Below are positions 1-9,229 of a DNA stretch of 64,000 bases, in pieces. The stretch is from positions 44,528 through 108,527 of the forward strand of contig CACXCA010000020.1 in NCBI GenBank assembly GCA_902766045.1, given 5' to 3'. The DNA is from an uncultured Bacteroidales bacterium. GTDB lineage: Bacteria > Bacteroidota > Bacteroidia > Bacteroidales > Paludibacteraceae. Within the stretch, counting starts at the first letter, position 1; every line of letters starts with the position of its first letter. The position numbers and the translations under genes were made by a program. Under the pieces are notes generated by a model that was given only the letters and a program-made list of their open reading frames with translations, did no database searches and had not been told where the DNA came from.

Positions 1-498
1 TCGTCCGAAGAAATGGAGGATGTAGATCTCTATATGCAATGTCTTGGTGTGCCCGCCAGACGATATGTGAATAATTCAATCGTAAAGAAAGGGGAAGAGG
101 CTTTTTATGCGGCCAAATGTAATCTATGTCATATCCCCACCCTACACACCCGTCCGGAAGGTAGCACACTACTCAACGGAACTCGACTTCCTTGGCTAGG
201 GGGACAAACCATCCATCCATATTCTGATTTTCTACTTCACGACATGGGACCAGAGTTAGATGATCACCTCAAATCAGGATTGGCCTTCGGCTGTGAATGG
301 AGAACCACCCCTTTGTGGGGAATTGGACTTCAAGCAATTGTCAATGGTCATACGCAGTTCCTACATGATGGACGGGCAAGGAATCTGAAAGAAGCCATCC
401 TCTGGCATGGAGGCGAAGGTGCAGTCTCTCGAGAACTTTTCAAGAAACTGAACAAAGAAGACCGAAATGCACTTATTGTATTTCTAGAAACATTATAA
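1..498 (+). CDS. Di-heme oxidoreductase / putative peroxidase (DUF1111, COG3488), C-terminal part
   Basis: The reading frame is open at the left edge, so only the C-terminal ~165 residues are present; the ATG at 13 is internal. A c-type heme site (CNLCH) sits in AAKCNLCHIPTLHT, followed by HPYSDFLLHDMG, EWRTTPLWGIG and FLHDGRARNLKEAILWHGGE. These blocks are typical of the DUF1111 family, once called thiol oxidoreductases and distantly related to di-heme cytochrome c peroxidases. Such proteins are exported and work in the periplasm. The gene heads, within this window, a same-strand run that includes a porin, another heme-binding lipoprotein and FeoAB, which suggests iron or heme handling or peroxide defence. 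Family assignment is firm; substrate is unknown. Confidence 0.85.
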   Translation, partial: SSEEMEDVDLYMQCLGVPARRYVNNSIVKKGEEAFYAAKCNLCHIPTLHTRPEGSTLLNGTRLPWLGGQTIHPYSDFLLHDMGPELDDHLKSGLAFGCEWRTTPLWGIGLQAIVNGHTQFLHDGRARNLKEAILWHGGEGAVSRELFKKLNKEDRNALIVFLETL

Positions 499-562
499 AG
501 CAATGAATGACAATTCAATAGAAACATATAAATCAAACAAGAACTATTTTCTCCATAACGAT

Positions 563-1795
563 ATGAAAACAAGAATAAAATTAATCATAGCTGCCATCCT
601 ATTATCCAACTCTATTTTTGCAGCAACAGTAGAATATAAAGAGATTGATGACAAATACATCGAAAGTGATGTCGTACGATTGGATGAGAAGAAAGGGTTA
701 TCCATCGAAACAAAAGCTGGGGATTTTGCCTTCAAGCCCTACTTGCTTGTTCAAACCACAGCAAACTACAACTGGTATGATGACGAGGGATTAAATCTGG
801 CAGACCAAGATAAAATAGCGAACATCGGATTCGGCATTCCTAATGCTATCATCGGTTTTTCCGGCAAAGCGTTTAATATCATCACCTTCAATATCGCTTT
901 AAATGCAGCCAAAAGCGGTTCGAACCTGTTGCAACAGGCATGGTTTGATATTAATATCAAGGATGCGTTACGAATCCGTGCAGGAAAATTTAAAGTGCCT
1001 TACCTACAAGGATACCAAACGACATTAGGGGAGACACTCTTCCCTACTCTTCCCTTGTCTATGACCACCAATGCCAACCTGAACATGAGTCTGAATGCCG
1101 TCAACCCTACCTTCGGCTTGGGATTCGACCTCGGAGTTCAATTACATGGCATAGTAAAAGATAAATTTCAATATCAAGTGGGTGTATTCAACGGAAACAA
1201 CGGAGGTTTGTCTGCAAACAAGACAATGAGCGATGATCATAAAGGATTACCATCTCTCTTATATGCAGGAAGAATAGCTTTCATGCCTTTCGGGGTCATG
1301 CCATCTCACCAAGGAATTCCTTCCGATTTAGAGAATAACAAACTACTTTTCGGTCTGTCTGCCAACTATAATGTAGAAGCTGAAGATGAGAGCTCAAATG
1401 ATTTCAGATGTGGCGCCGAACTATCATGGCTATACCATCGTTTCTTTTTCTCTGGTGAGTTCTACTTCCTACGAATGAATTGGACAGAAAGAATGCAGCA
1501 ACAAACCACCTTCGACCAACTTGGCGGATATGTTCAAGCAGGATACTTTATAACAGATAAGATACAACCTGCTCTTCGCTACGATTTCTACAACAGAAAC
1601 GGATTAGACAAAAAAGGGTATCTCAACGCACCTGCTGCATGTTTCAACTACTATTTTGTCAGATGCAACCTGAAACTGCAACTCATGTATCAATACATGG
1701 GTCGATACGGTCACGAGACTCAGTTAGACAGAGACAATGATGACACAGGTCTTGCCACCCATACAGCCATGGCATTATTACAATACACATTCTAA
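563..1795 (+). CDS. Outer-membrane porin, phosphate-selective porin O/P-like
   Basis: A 410-residue protein with a signal peptide (MKTRIKLIIAAILLSNSIFA) and then a long sequence of alternating amphipathic strands ending in an aromatic residue (ALLQYTF), as expected for an outer-membrane beta barrel. The motif region around RIRAGKFKVPYLQGYQ and GVQLHGIVKDKFQYQVGVFNGN resembles the OprO/OprP porin family. The frame can be extended upstream to 503, but the start at 563 places a proper signal peptide at the N terminus. It lies 64 bases behind the di-heme protein and 30 bases before a heme lipoprotein, so it is probably the outer-membrane component of the same operon. The transported solute cannot be told from the sequence. 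Confidence 0.75.
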   Translation: MKTRIKLIIAAILLSNSIFAATVEYKEIDDKYIESDVVRLDEKKGLSIETKAGDFAFKPYLLVQTTANYNWYDDEGLNLADQDKIANIGFGIPNAIIGFSGKAFNIITFNIALNAAKSGSNLLQQAWFDINIKDALRIRAGKFKVPYLQGYQTTLGETLFPTLPLSMTTNANLNMSLNAVNPTFGLGFDLGVQLHGIVKDKFQYQVGVFNGNNGGLSANKTMSDDHKGLPSLLYAGRIAFMPFGVMPSHQGIPSDLENNKLLFGLSANYNVEAEDESSNDFRCGAELSWLYHRFFFSGEFYFLRMNWTERMQQQTTFDQLGGYVQAGYFITDKIQPALRYDFYNRNGLDKKGYLNAPAACFNYYFVRCNLKLQLMYQYMGRYGHETQLDRDNDDTGLATHTAMALLQYTF

Positions 1796-1825
1796 AATTC
1801 TTCCACATCATAAAATCATAAAACG

Positions 1826-2542
1826 ATGAAAAAAAGAACGCTAAAAAGAATCATCATCATGACGCTATCCGTCCTCCTCCTTACCAGCTGTGATAGCGGA
1901 GATATTTATGAGAACTTCAACTCTGAAGCCGAAGGATTATCATGTACAGCAACGGTATCATTCATCAACACCTCAACATGGCCTGTTGATTATCAGATTG
2001 TCTTAGCAGCATTCAATCAAAATGATTATCCTCTCATCACAAAAGGAATCAGCAAACCTGCTGTCGGCGATACCATACAACTATCATTGAACGGAATACC
2101 AGAGAACTGTACTGAGATATCTATCGCATTACTGAACAAGAGTAAGCGACTAGTGAATCAGTTTTTCACGCATGTCATCACAAACGAAGAACGAGAAAAG
2201 AATCTCATACAACTAACGGCTACAGATCTAAATCTTTTAGATTATAGTCGAATACAACAGCAATTCTTTTCCAACTGCATCAACTGTCATGGTGCAAGTG
2301 AAAAGGCGGCTGCAGGACTCTTCTTAACTGATGGTAAAAGCTATGATGCAATCGTGAACAAGACATCGTCCAAAGACTCTACGGCAAAAATCGTCTTGCC
2401 TGGATTCCCTGAGAAAAGTTTTATCATACGTGTATTGGAAGGCAAAGCCGAGAACCTGCATTACGACCATACAAACGTAAGTTTCAACAGTGAAACCGAA
2501 GATATTGAATTACTAAAAGCTTGGATCAACCAACTAAAATAA
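1826..2542 (+). CDS. Lipoprotein with a single C-terminal c-type heme site
   Basis: A 238-residue protein with a lipoprotein signal (LLLTSC, Cys22), a central region without recognised domain, and a C-terminal cytochrome-like domain carrying CINCH at residues 151-155. The arrangement FSNCINCHGASEKAAAGLFL followed by a late hydrophobic helix (IELLKAWINQ) is what small cytochrome c domains look like. It should be membrane anchored and face the periplasm or surface. It sits between the porin and the Rid-like gene on the same strand. With the upstream di-heme protein it could form an electron-transfer pair; that is inference. No specific family name is given because the N-terminal two thirds is not recognised. 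Confidence 0.7.
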   Translation: MKKRTLKRIIIMTLSVLLLTSCDSGDIYENFNSEAEGLSCTATVSFINTSTWPVDYQIVLAAFNQNDYPLITKGISKPAVGDTIQLSLNGIPENCTEISIALLNKSKRLVNQFFTHVITNEEREKNLIQLTATDLNLLDYSRIQQQFFSNCINCHGASEKAAAGLFLTDGKSYDAIVNKTSSKDSTAKIVLPGFPEKSFIIRVLEGKAENLHYDHTNVSFNSETEDIELLKAWINQLK

Positions 2543-2554
2543 CCCTTCAAAGCA

Positions 2555-3700
2555 ATGAAAGAAAACATAAAATTCAATCTGACGAATGTGTCCATCACAT
2601 CATGTTCATTTCAATCAACGTCTGATGAACATACGACAACAGAGAATCACATGGTACTCTGTTGTAATCCTTTCATAAACTTTGAAGCTCAACTGGACGC
2701 TTTATTCAATGCTTTACAACAACTGACAGATGGACAGTATGGCACCTGTCTGTTCATTCGTTTCTTCTTGAGTGATGCAAGCAATCAAGTCCAGAAACTA
2801 CAGAAAAAAATAACAAACCATAATAGCAGTGCAGTAATCTCCATCATACAGCAACCTCCTCTTGACGGATCTAAAATAGCTGCATGGTGTTACTTTGCCA
2901 CGAATATGCAACAAGTGAGCAACAAGCAACACACCCTCTTTTCTCACAATGGATATCAGCACCTCTGGAGTGTGGGGAAAGGAGACAACGGATCTGCTTT
3001 TGACCAAACGCATACACTACTGGGCAACGAGGAAAAGAAAGCAAATGAGTTAGAGATGAGTATCAAAGAGAACTGCATCCGTACATGGTTCTATGTTCAA
3101 AACATAGATGTGAACTACATGGGCATGGTAAAGGCAAGAAAAGAATTCTTTGAACAAATTGGTCTAACCAATAAAACGCACTTCATCGCCAGTACAGGCA
3201 TCGAAGGAAAATCAGACTCTCCCTCATCTTTTGTACGTTTGGACAGCTATTATGTCAAAGGATTACAAGACGGACAGATTCAGTACCTTCAGGCTTTATC
3301 ACACCTGAATCCAACCTATGAATATGGTGTCACCTTTGAACGTGCAACAGCCGTACATTATGGTGACAGAAAACATATCTTTCTCTCGGGTACAGCCAGC
3401 ATCAACAATAAAGGAGAGATTCTTTATGAGGGTGACATAGAAAAGCAAACCTATCGAATGTGGGAAAACTGTGATGCGTTGTTACACGAAGCGAATGGAT
3501 CACTTGACAATCTTGTACAAATGCTAATCTACATACGAGACACAGCAGACTATCACATCGTCAAACAGATGTTTGACAAACGGTTCCCAGACACACCTAA
3601 AGTGATTGTCCTTGCGCCTGTCTGTCGTCCAGGTTGGCTGATTGAGATGGAAGGTATAGCCATAATTGATAATAAGGAGAAAGCTTATTCAAATTATTAA
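2555..3700 (+). CDS. RidA/YjgF-superfamily protein resembling chorismatases (FkbO/Hyg5 type)
   Basis: A 381-residue cytosolic protein with no signal peptide. The second half contains IRTWFYVQNIDVNYMGMVKARKEFF read in pieces, then HFIASTGIEG, and ends in a Rid-type block (LDNLVQMLIYIRDTADYH, VIVLAPVCRPGWLIEMEGIA). This two-domain architecture, with a degenerate Rid domain in front and a clear one behind, matches the chorismatase-like branch of the YjgF/RidA superfamily. In that branch chorismate is hydrolysed to pyruvate plus a cyclohexadiene or hydroxybenzoate; whether this protein does so is not shown. It starts 12 bases after the heme lipoprotein and ends 25 bases before feoAB, so it is almost certainly co-transcribed. 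A link to an aromatic iron chelator is an attractive but untested idea. Confidence 0.65.
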   Translation: MKENIKFNLTNVSITSCSFQSTSDEHTTTENHMVLCCNPFINFEAQLDALFNALQQLTDGQYGTCLFIRFFLSDASNQVQKLQKKITNHNSSAVISIIQQPPLDGSKIAAWCYFATNMQQVSNKQHTLFSHNGYQHLWSVGKGDNGSAFDQTHTLLGNEEKKANELEMSIKENCIRTWFYVQNIDVNYMGMVKARKEFFEQIGLTNKTHFIASTGIEGKSDSPSSFVRLDSYYVKGLQDGQIQYLQALSHLNPTYEYGVTFERATAVHYGDRKHIFLSGTASINNKGEILYEGDIEKQTYRMWENCDALLHEANGSLDNLVQMLIYIRDTADYHIVKQMFDKRFPDTPKVIVLAPVCRPGWLIEMEGIAIIDNKEKAYSNY

Positions 3701-3725
3701 TGATAATCATAAATATACGATAACA

Positions 3726-6188
3726 ATGGACAATCAAAAAAGGACACTTGCAGATATAGGAGAAGGCGAAGATTGTATCATAGTCAAAGTGAATGGTCAC
3801 GGTGGTTTCCGTCACCGTGTAATGGAGATGGGTTTCGTCAAAGGCGAACGAGTAATGGTATTAAAGAATGCACCATTACAGGATCCTATTGAATATAAGA
3901 TCATGCAGAGTCACGTATCTTTACGAAGAAGTGAAGCTTCGCATATTGAGGTAATCAATGTATCGGAGCAACAAGATGAAGAGTCAACAGGATTCAACGG
4001 AACATTCTCTGAAGAAATACAAAACAGGATAAAAGAAAAGACCAAAACCATCACTGTGGCCTTGGTGGGTAATCCTAACTGCGGCAAGACATCCTTTTTT
4101 AACCATGCAACGGGTCTGCGTGAACATGTAGGCAACTATAGCGGAGTGACCGTATCGTCCAAAGTAGGCACTTTCTACCATAATGGTTATACTATCAATC
4201 TGGTCGATCTGCCAGGCACCTATTCAATCACTGAATATTCACCTGAGGAATTATATGTCCGTGAATACATCACCGAGCAACATCCGGATGTGGTGCTGAA
4301 CATTGTGGATTCTTCTAATCTTGAACGTAACTTATTCCTTACCACGCAACTCATTGATATGAACGTGCGTATGGTGATGGCACTCAATATGTACGATGAA
4401 CTGGAAGGGAAAGGGCTAAAGCTTGATGATGCACAGTTGGAAAAGATGCTTGGTTTTCCGTGTGCACCTACCAATTCAAAATCTGGCAAAGGCATAGACC
4501 ATGTGCTGGATCATATCATCACTGTATATGAAGAGACGGATGAGGTGACCAAACATATCCATATCAACTACGGAGCAGAGTTGGAACATGCCATCGGAGA
4601 AATCAAATCATTGTTAACTGGACATTCCGAGGTGGCTGTGGATTTTCCGTTCCGATATGTAGCACTCAAATTACTGGAAGGAGACAAAGCAACATACGAA
4701 CATTTGGAGAGACATCTACATGATATATCTAAGATCAAAGAAACAACAGAGAGATGTCGAAGCGAGATTGAACGAGAATTTGGAGAAGACGCTGTCAGCG
4801 TAATCACCAACGCCAAGTATGGTTTTATTCGAGGTGCTTTGGCTGAAACAATCATAAAGACGGAAGACAATGACCAAGAGTTAGCCTATGCAATAGACAA
4901 GATACTTACCAATAAATGGCTCGGGTTCCCTGTGCTCATTCTTTTCTTATGGATCATGTTTCAGACCACATTCACGTTAGGTGCCTATCCACAGGAATGG
5001 ATTGAGAGCGGGGTGAACTGGTTGAGTGAAACCATGCGAACGTTATTAGGTGAAGGTATTCTGTCTGATTTGATCGTAGATGGTATCATCGCTGGTGTAG
5101 GAGGTGTCATCGTCTTTTTGCCTAACATCCTGATTCTCTTCTTCTTCATATCCCTACTAGAAGATACAGGTTACATGGCTCGTGCTGCCTTCATCATGGA
5201 TAAGCTGATGCACAAGATGGGACTACATGGCAAATCGTTCATTCCTCTGCTGACAGGTTTCGGATGCGGAGTGCCAGCTATCATGTCCACCAGAACATTA
5301 GAAAATCCAAAGGACCGTATTGTGACCATGATGGCCATTCCATTTATGTCCTGTTCTGCCCGTCTTCCTGTCTATCTTCTCTTTGTAGCAGCGTTCTTTG
5401 CCAAGAATCAAGGCCTCATACTGCTCAGTATCTATCTGCTGGGTATCATCATGGCTATTATAACAGCTCTTTTACTCAAGAAGACTGTATTCAAAGGAGA
5501 TTCAGAACAGTTTGTAATGGAGCTACCGCCTTATCGTATTCCATCTGCCAGAAACACACTTATCCACATGTGGGAGAAGGCGGTACAATATTTGAAAAAA
5601 ATGGGGTCTGTAATCTTAGTTGCCTCCATCATCATCTGGGCTTTGTGTTATTTCCCTACACGGAACAACGAAACCGACCGCATAGACGAGCAACTAACAC
5701 AAATTGATGCTTCCTCTGATTTGACAGAAGATGAAAAAGAGGAACAGCGCACACAGTTGGAGATTGACCGAGCAGCAGCTCAGAGTGAGAATTCCTATCT
5801 TGGCAAAATCGGTAAGTTTATCGAACCCGCCATACATCCGTTAGGCTTCAATTGGAAGATGGGTGTCAGCATACTTACAGGAGCCGCAGCAAAGGAGATT
5901 GTGGTCTCTTCAATGGGTATTCTCTACCATGCAGACCAAGAAGCAGATGAAGAATCTGAAAAATTGATTACTGCCTTGAGAAGTCCGCAAGGAAATGATA
6001 AACCTATCACACCACTGGTCGCCTATGGATTCATGGCTTTTATACTACTCTATTTTCCTTGTATAGCATCCCTAACAGCGGTTGCAAAAGAAGCGAATTG
6101 GAAATGGATGGTATTCTCCATACTCTATACAACCTCGGTGGCATGGATAGTTTCGTTCCTAATCTATCAAATCGGTTCTATGTTCTAA
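3726..6188 (+). CDS. feoB: FeoAB fusion: ferrous iron transporter
   Basis: An 820-residue inner-membrane protein. Residues ~5-78 are an SH3-like FeoA domain. After a linker comes the FeoB G domain: G1 GNPNCGKTS (115-123), a G2 region with GNYSGVTVSS, G3 DLPG (161-164) and G4 NMYD (221-224). The rest is the polytopic FeoB domain with Gate motifs (LTGFGCGVPAIMSTRTL; TGAAAKEIVVSSMGILY). It imports Fe2+ under GTP control. Fusion of FeoA to FeoB is common in Bacteroidetes. The frame opens at 3666 inside the preceding gene, but ATG 3726 directly precedes the conserved FeoA start (MDNQKRTLADIGEG). The next gene begins 20 bases downstream. Confidence 0.95.
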   Translation: MDNQKRTLADIGEGEDCIIVKVNGHGGFRHRVMEMGFVKGERVMVLKNAPLQDPIEYKIMQSHVSLRRSEASHIEVINVSEQQDEESTGFNGTFSEEIQNRIKEKTKTITVALVGNPNCGKTSFFNHATGLREHVGNYSGVTVSSKVGTFYHNGYTINLVDLPGTYSITEYSPEELYVREYITEQHPDVVLNIVDSSNLERNLFLTTQLIDMNVRMVMALNMYDELEGKGLKLDDAQLEKMLGFPCAPTNSKSGKGIDHVLDHIITVYEETDEVTKHIHINYGAELEHAIGEIKSLLTGHSEVAVDFPFRYVALKLLEGDKATYEHLERHLHDISKIKETTERCRSEIEREFGEDAVSVITNAKYGFIRGALAETIIKTEDNDQELAYAIDKILTNKWLGFPVLILFLWIMFQTTFTLGAYPQEWIESGVNWLSETMRTLLGEGILSDLIVDGIIAGVGGVIVFLPNILILFFFISLLEDTGYMARAAFIMDKLMHKMGLHGKSFIPLLTGFGCGVPAIMSTRTLENPKDRIVTMMAIPFMSCSARLPVYLLFVAAFFAKNQGLILLSIYLLGIIMAIITALLLKKTVFKGDSEQFVMELPPYRIPSARNTLIHMWEKAVQYLKKMGSVILVASIIIWALCYFPTRNNETDRIDEQLTQIDASSDLTEDEKEEQRTQLEIDRAAAQSENSYLGKIGKFIEPAIHPLGFNWKMGVSILTGAAAKEIVVSSMGILYHADQEADEESEKLITALRSPQGNDKPITPLVAYGFMAFILLYFPCIASLTAVAKEANWKWMVFSILYTTSVAWIVSFLIYQIGSMF

Positions 6189-6208
6189 CCCTAAAAAATC
6201 AATCAGCA

Positions 6209-6877
6209 ATGTTTACAGCACAAAACAAACTAATCGAATTATTGGAATATAATCCTCAACTGATTCTGATGTTACCCCGATTCGGTATGAAATTAGGATT
6301 TGGAGAGAAGAAAGTAGAACAGCTCTGTCAGGAGAACAACATTCCCATTTCATTATTCCTACTGATATGCAATGCCTATACATTCGATGATTATACACCT
6401 TCGGAGAGTGAAATAAAGGAAATCGATGGCAATGTGTTGATCAACTACTTAATTGCTTCGCATGATTACTATTTGAATCACCGACTGAAACACATCGGGA
6501 AACACATTAACAAAATCGCGCAGGAAGCCGGAGATATAGGAACCATTCTTTTGAAATTCTTTCATGAGTATGAAAAAGATGTGGCATACCATTTCAAAAA
6601 CGAAGAGGAAAATCTTTTCCCAAGCATTCGGAAAAACCTTGCAGCCACCTCCTCTGGAATTAACAAAATCGACTTCTCGCATACACATGAAAATATTGGA
6701 GACAAGCTAACTGATCTCACCAATATCATCATAAAATATCTGCCATCAGAAGTCATGTCTAACGAACGCATTGGAGTATGGTTTGATATCATACAGCTGA
6801 CGAAAGATCTTGAAAAGCATACAGATATTGAAGAAAAAATTTTAATACCCTATGCAACATTAATGGAAGGAGATTAA
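6209..6877 (+). CDS. Hemerythrin-like Fe-S cluster repair protein (RIC/YtfE/ScdA type)
   Basis: A 222-residue soluble protein. After an N-terminal ~80 residues comes a hemerythrin-like four-helix bundle with metal-ligand candidates in SHDYYLNHRLKHIGKHI (His85, His91, His95), FHEYEKDVAYHFKNEEENLF, FSHTHENIGDK and LEKHTDIEEKILIPYA. This His/Glu pattern is that of di-iron RIC proteins, which repair Fe-S clusters after nitric oxide or oxidative damage. The frame runs back into feoB (to 6059), but ATG 6209 lies just after the feoB stop and gives a protein of normal family length. It is followed 2 bases later by a LuxR-type regulator, so the two are probably translationally coupled. Confidence 0.8.
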   Translation: MFTAQNKLIELLEYNPQLILMLPRFGMKLGFGEKKVEQLCQENNIPISLFLLICNAYTFDDYTPSESEIKEIDGNVLINYLIASHDYYLNHRLKHIGKHINKIAQEAGDIGTILLKFFHEYEKDVAYHFKNEEENLFPSIRKNLAATSSGINKIDFSHTHENIGDKLTDLTNIIIKYLPSEVMSNERIGVWFDIIQLTKDLEKHTDIEEKILIPYATLMEGD

Positions 6878-6879
6878 AA

Positions 6880-7482
6880 ATGAAAAAAACGAACATAGGC
6901 ATCATTGAGCCATCGATGATACTAACGGAAGGTATAAAAAAAATCATCGATGGAAGTCCTGATTTTAAACTAGTGAAATCATTTCATGGCAACTTAAATT
7001 ATTCCAACTTCGTATTAACAGGCATTGACATCCTACTAATAGATCCTCGTTCAATCACAGAGACTCAACTGTCTAAATTCATACATGATTGTAAGAACGG
7101 GAACGATGATTTAATCATCCTAACATTACAGACCAGCTACCTTCCCTCTCAAATAATAAAACTCACCGATGGGGTCATTGAAATGGATGACGAGCCTTCC
7201 ACGCTATTCTCAAAGCTACGGAACGTCAGCAAAAGCAAAAACACCAACAATGAAAGTTGTGAACTATCATCTAGAGAGAAGAACGTTCTTATACTGGTGG
7301 CCAAAGGAAAAACCAACAAAGAAATCGCTAATCAATTAAACATCTCCATACATACCGTTATTGCACACCGAAAAAACATCACCACAAAAACCAACATCAA
7401 ATCCATCTCCGGATTAACCATTTATGCACTATTAAACAATCTAATCAGTCAAGATGAAGTTATTTTAACGGATAGTAAGTAA
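6880..7482 (+). CDS. LuxR/NarL-type transcriptional regulator with degenerate receiver domain
   Basis: A 200-residue protein. The C-terminal LuxR helix-turn-helix is clear (LSSREKNVLILVAKGKTNKE then IANQLNISIHTVIAHRKNI). The N-terminal ~115 residues have a receiver-like fold pattern: GIIEPSMILTEGIKKII at the first strand and DILLIDPR with a candidate phospho-acceptor Asp55. The usual acidic pair after strand 1 is replaced by Glu-Pro, so normal phosphorylation is doubtful. No histidine kinase gene is nearby. It begins 2 bases after the hemerythrin-like gene; the pair probably senses iron or nitrosative stress and may regulate the upstream operon, which is inference. It ends 17 bases from the convergent GH9 gene with no visible terminator between them. 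Confidence 0.8.
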   Translation: MKKTNIGIIEPSMILTEGIKKIIDGSPDFKLVKSFHGNLNYSNFVLTGIDILLIDPRSITETQLSKFIHDCKNGNDDLIILTLQTSYLPSQIIKLTDGVIEMDDEPSTLFSKLRNVSKSKNTNNESCELSSREKNVLILVAKGKTNKEIANQLNISIHTVIAHRKNITTKTNIKSISGLTIYALLNNLISQDEVILTDSK

Positions 7483-7499
7483 CAATATAAAATCATAAT

Positions 7500-9197
7500 T
7501 TATTTCTTACCCGCATTCTCCATCATAGCTACCAAGAAGACCAATGGTGCATTCCAGTTGATGGCTATCTCATTCGTAGAATAGCTACAATCATCATCCA
7601 GATAACAACGAGCAGGCGATAAAGATGGATAATTCAGCTGACCGCAATCAGACACCTGATTCGGATTGGCGCCTCCACACAGATACCCAGGAATAGGCTC
7701 TACGATATTATCACTAAAAGAACGACGGTCATGTATATGTTTAGGATACTTTGAACCGAAGCAGGTAACAAAGCAATAATCAGTAGGATTACAACCCAAC
7801 AGATAGTCAAAGTTACCCATCATGGCATGAAGATAATCATCACTCTTATAAAAATGATAGGCCAATCCTAACACCACCCCATTGATGGCAATGTCACCAT
7901 TACTACCCCACTCGAATTTCTTCAGTGCCAACCGTCCGGGAGAGAACTTAAACTGGTTATAGATACTTTGTGCTAAGCTTTTAAACTTTTGATCAATCAG
8001 TTTTTTATCCACAAACGAAGGCAATTCATCTAAATGCAGTCTCATGGAGAACAACCCTAAGGTATTCACCTTTCGCCAAGTCGGAGAATCAAATTTCTGA
8101 ATGAAATCTAATTTCTTATAATAACTTTGTTCGCCAGTCGCTATAAGCAATTCAGAAGCAGCCCAAAAGAACTCATCCGACAAATCATCATCCGAATAAG
8201 AACCTGTACGAACATCTTCCGGATTATAATATAAGACAGAAGGATGTTTTTCTGCCCATTGCCAGGCATACTTAGCCGCAGCCAATGTCTTTTCACAGTA
8301 TGCAGGATCTATTTCCTTAAACACACGAGAGTACATAGCCATCACAGCCGCAAAGTCAAGGGCAGCAGCTGTGGATTTATACACCACATAACGATCAGCC
8401 GTATCATCCGAAGGCTGAACAAATCCAGAGAATTTCAAGGTCGTCAGTTTATGATACACACCACCATCGTATGGATCTTGCATTGTCAACAACCAATCGG
8501 CCTCCCACTTAAGTTCATGATATAAATCGGGGAACACACCATCGCTCTCTGGTATATTCAATCCAAGCTTTTTGTAATATTCTGGGAATAACTCATACGA
8601 CATCATCATTAAATGCATTGAAATGCCGGCATTGACAACATATTTATTATAATCACCCGCATCATACCATCCTTTCGGAGATCTGATGACAGACTCTACA
8701 TGACGATTCTCTGAAGCTGCTGATTTATGTATGTAAACAAGCGTATCTGGATGACCTATCTTTCTGGAATAATTAATGCCTCTGAACAATGAATAAGGTG
8801 CTTCCATCGCTATAGAAGAACGCCAGAAATAGAAAGCTCTAATAACACCTTGTGACAACTCCCGATAGACATCCTCCTTTTGAATAAGAAAAGGATAAGA
8901 CATCTCTGTGCCAACCTGAATATAAAAAGAACCCTCCTTATCAAAAGAAGAGAAATCGATTTTCTGGATTACCTCCCTCGACAAGGTCCAATACTTTCCT
9001 TGTTCTATCTCTCCACGATACACAACAGCATTGGTCTTAGCATCTTTTATTTCATACGAAGTAGCATCCATGTTTGCCGCCACTGCCACCTTAGACAAGG
9101 CCGAGGAATAACCGATTTGATTAACCCTCACAAATTTCTGTGCGCATAGACATGTCACACAAAAACACATAATCAATACATATAACACTCTTTTCAT
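7500..9197 (-). CDS. Glycoside hydrolase family 9 protein (endoglucanase-like), secreted
   Basis: A 565-residue protein with signal peptide (cleavage near residue 19, CLCAQ), an N-terminal Ig-like domain of the type found before GH9 modules (residues ~20-105, VRVNQIGYSS...), and an (alpha/alpha)6 catalytic domain. Catalytic features are visible: GWYDAGDYNKY with Asp179 and Asp182, the HDRRSFSDNIVEPIPGYLCG block, and the proton donor Glu543 in STNEIAINWNAP. GH9 enzymes hydrolyse beta-1,4-glucans such as cellulose or mixed-linkage glucan. It lies 32 bases behind a TPR protein and downstream of lepA and obg on the same strand, an odd place for a glycanase. No carbohydrate-binding module or sorting domain is visible at the C terminus. 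Confidence 0.9.
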   Translation of the reverse strand: MKRVLYVLIMCFCVTCLCAQKFVRVNQIGYSSALSKVAVAANMDATSYEIKDAKTNAVVYRGEIEQGKYWTLSREVIQKIDFSSFDKEGSFYIQVGTEMSYPFLIQKEDVYRELSQGVIRAFYFWRSSIAMEAPYSLFRGINYSRKIGHPDTLVYIHKSAASENRHVESVIRSPKGWYDAGDYNKYVVNAGISMHLMMMSYELFPEYYKKLGLNIPESDGVFPDLYHELKWEADWLLTMQDPYDGGVYHKLTTLKFSGFVQPSDDTADRYVVYKSTAAALDFAAVMAMYSRVFKEIDPAYCEKTLAAAKYAWQWAEKHPSVLYYNPEDVRTGSYSDDDLSDEFFWAASELLIATGEQSYYKKLDFIQKFDSPTWRKVNTLGLFSMRLHLDELPSFVDKKLIDQKFKSLAQSIYNQFKFSPGRLALKKFEWGSNGDIAINGVVLGLAYHFYKSDDYLHAMMGNFDYLLGCNPTDYCFVTCFGSKYPKHIHDRRSFSDNIVEPIPGYLCGGANPNQVSDCGQLNYPSLSPARCYLDDDCSYSTNEIAINWNAPLVFLVAMMENAGKK

Positions 9198-9229
9198 AAC
9201 ACAAAAACATTTATACCAATATACTCTAC

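Noticed and set aside
3666..3725. Longer FeoAB start
   Set aside because: It overlaps the preceding gene's end and adds 20 residues not fitting a FeoA N terminus.
5264..5707. A 147-codon + strand ORF in another frame
   Set aside because: It is inside feoB, whose own frame has intact FeoB motifs throughout.
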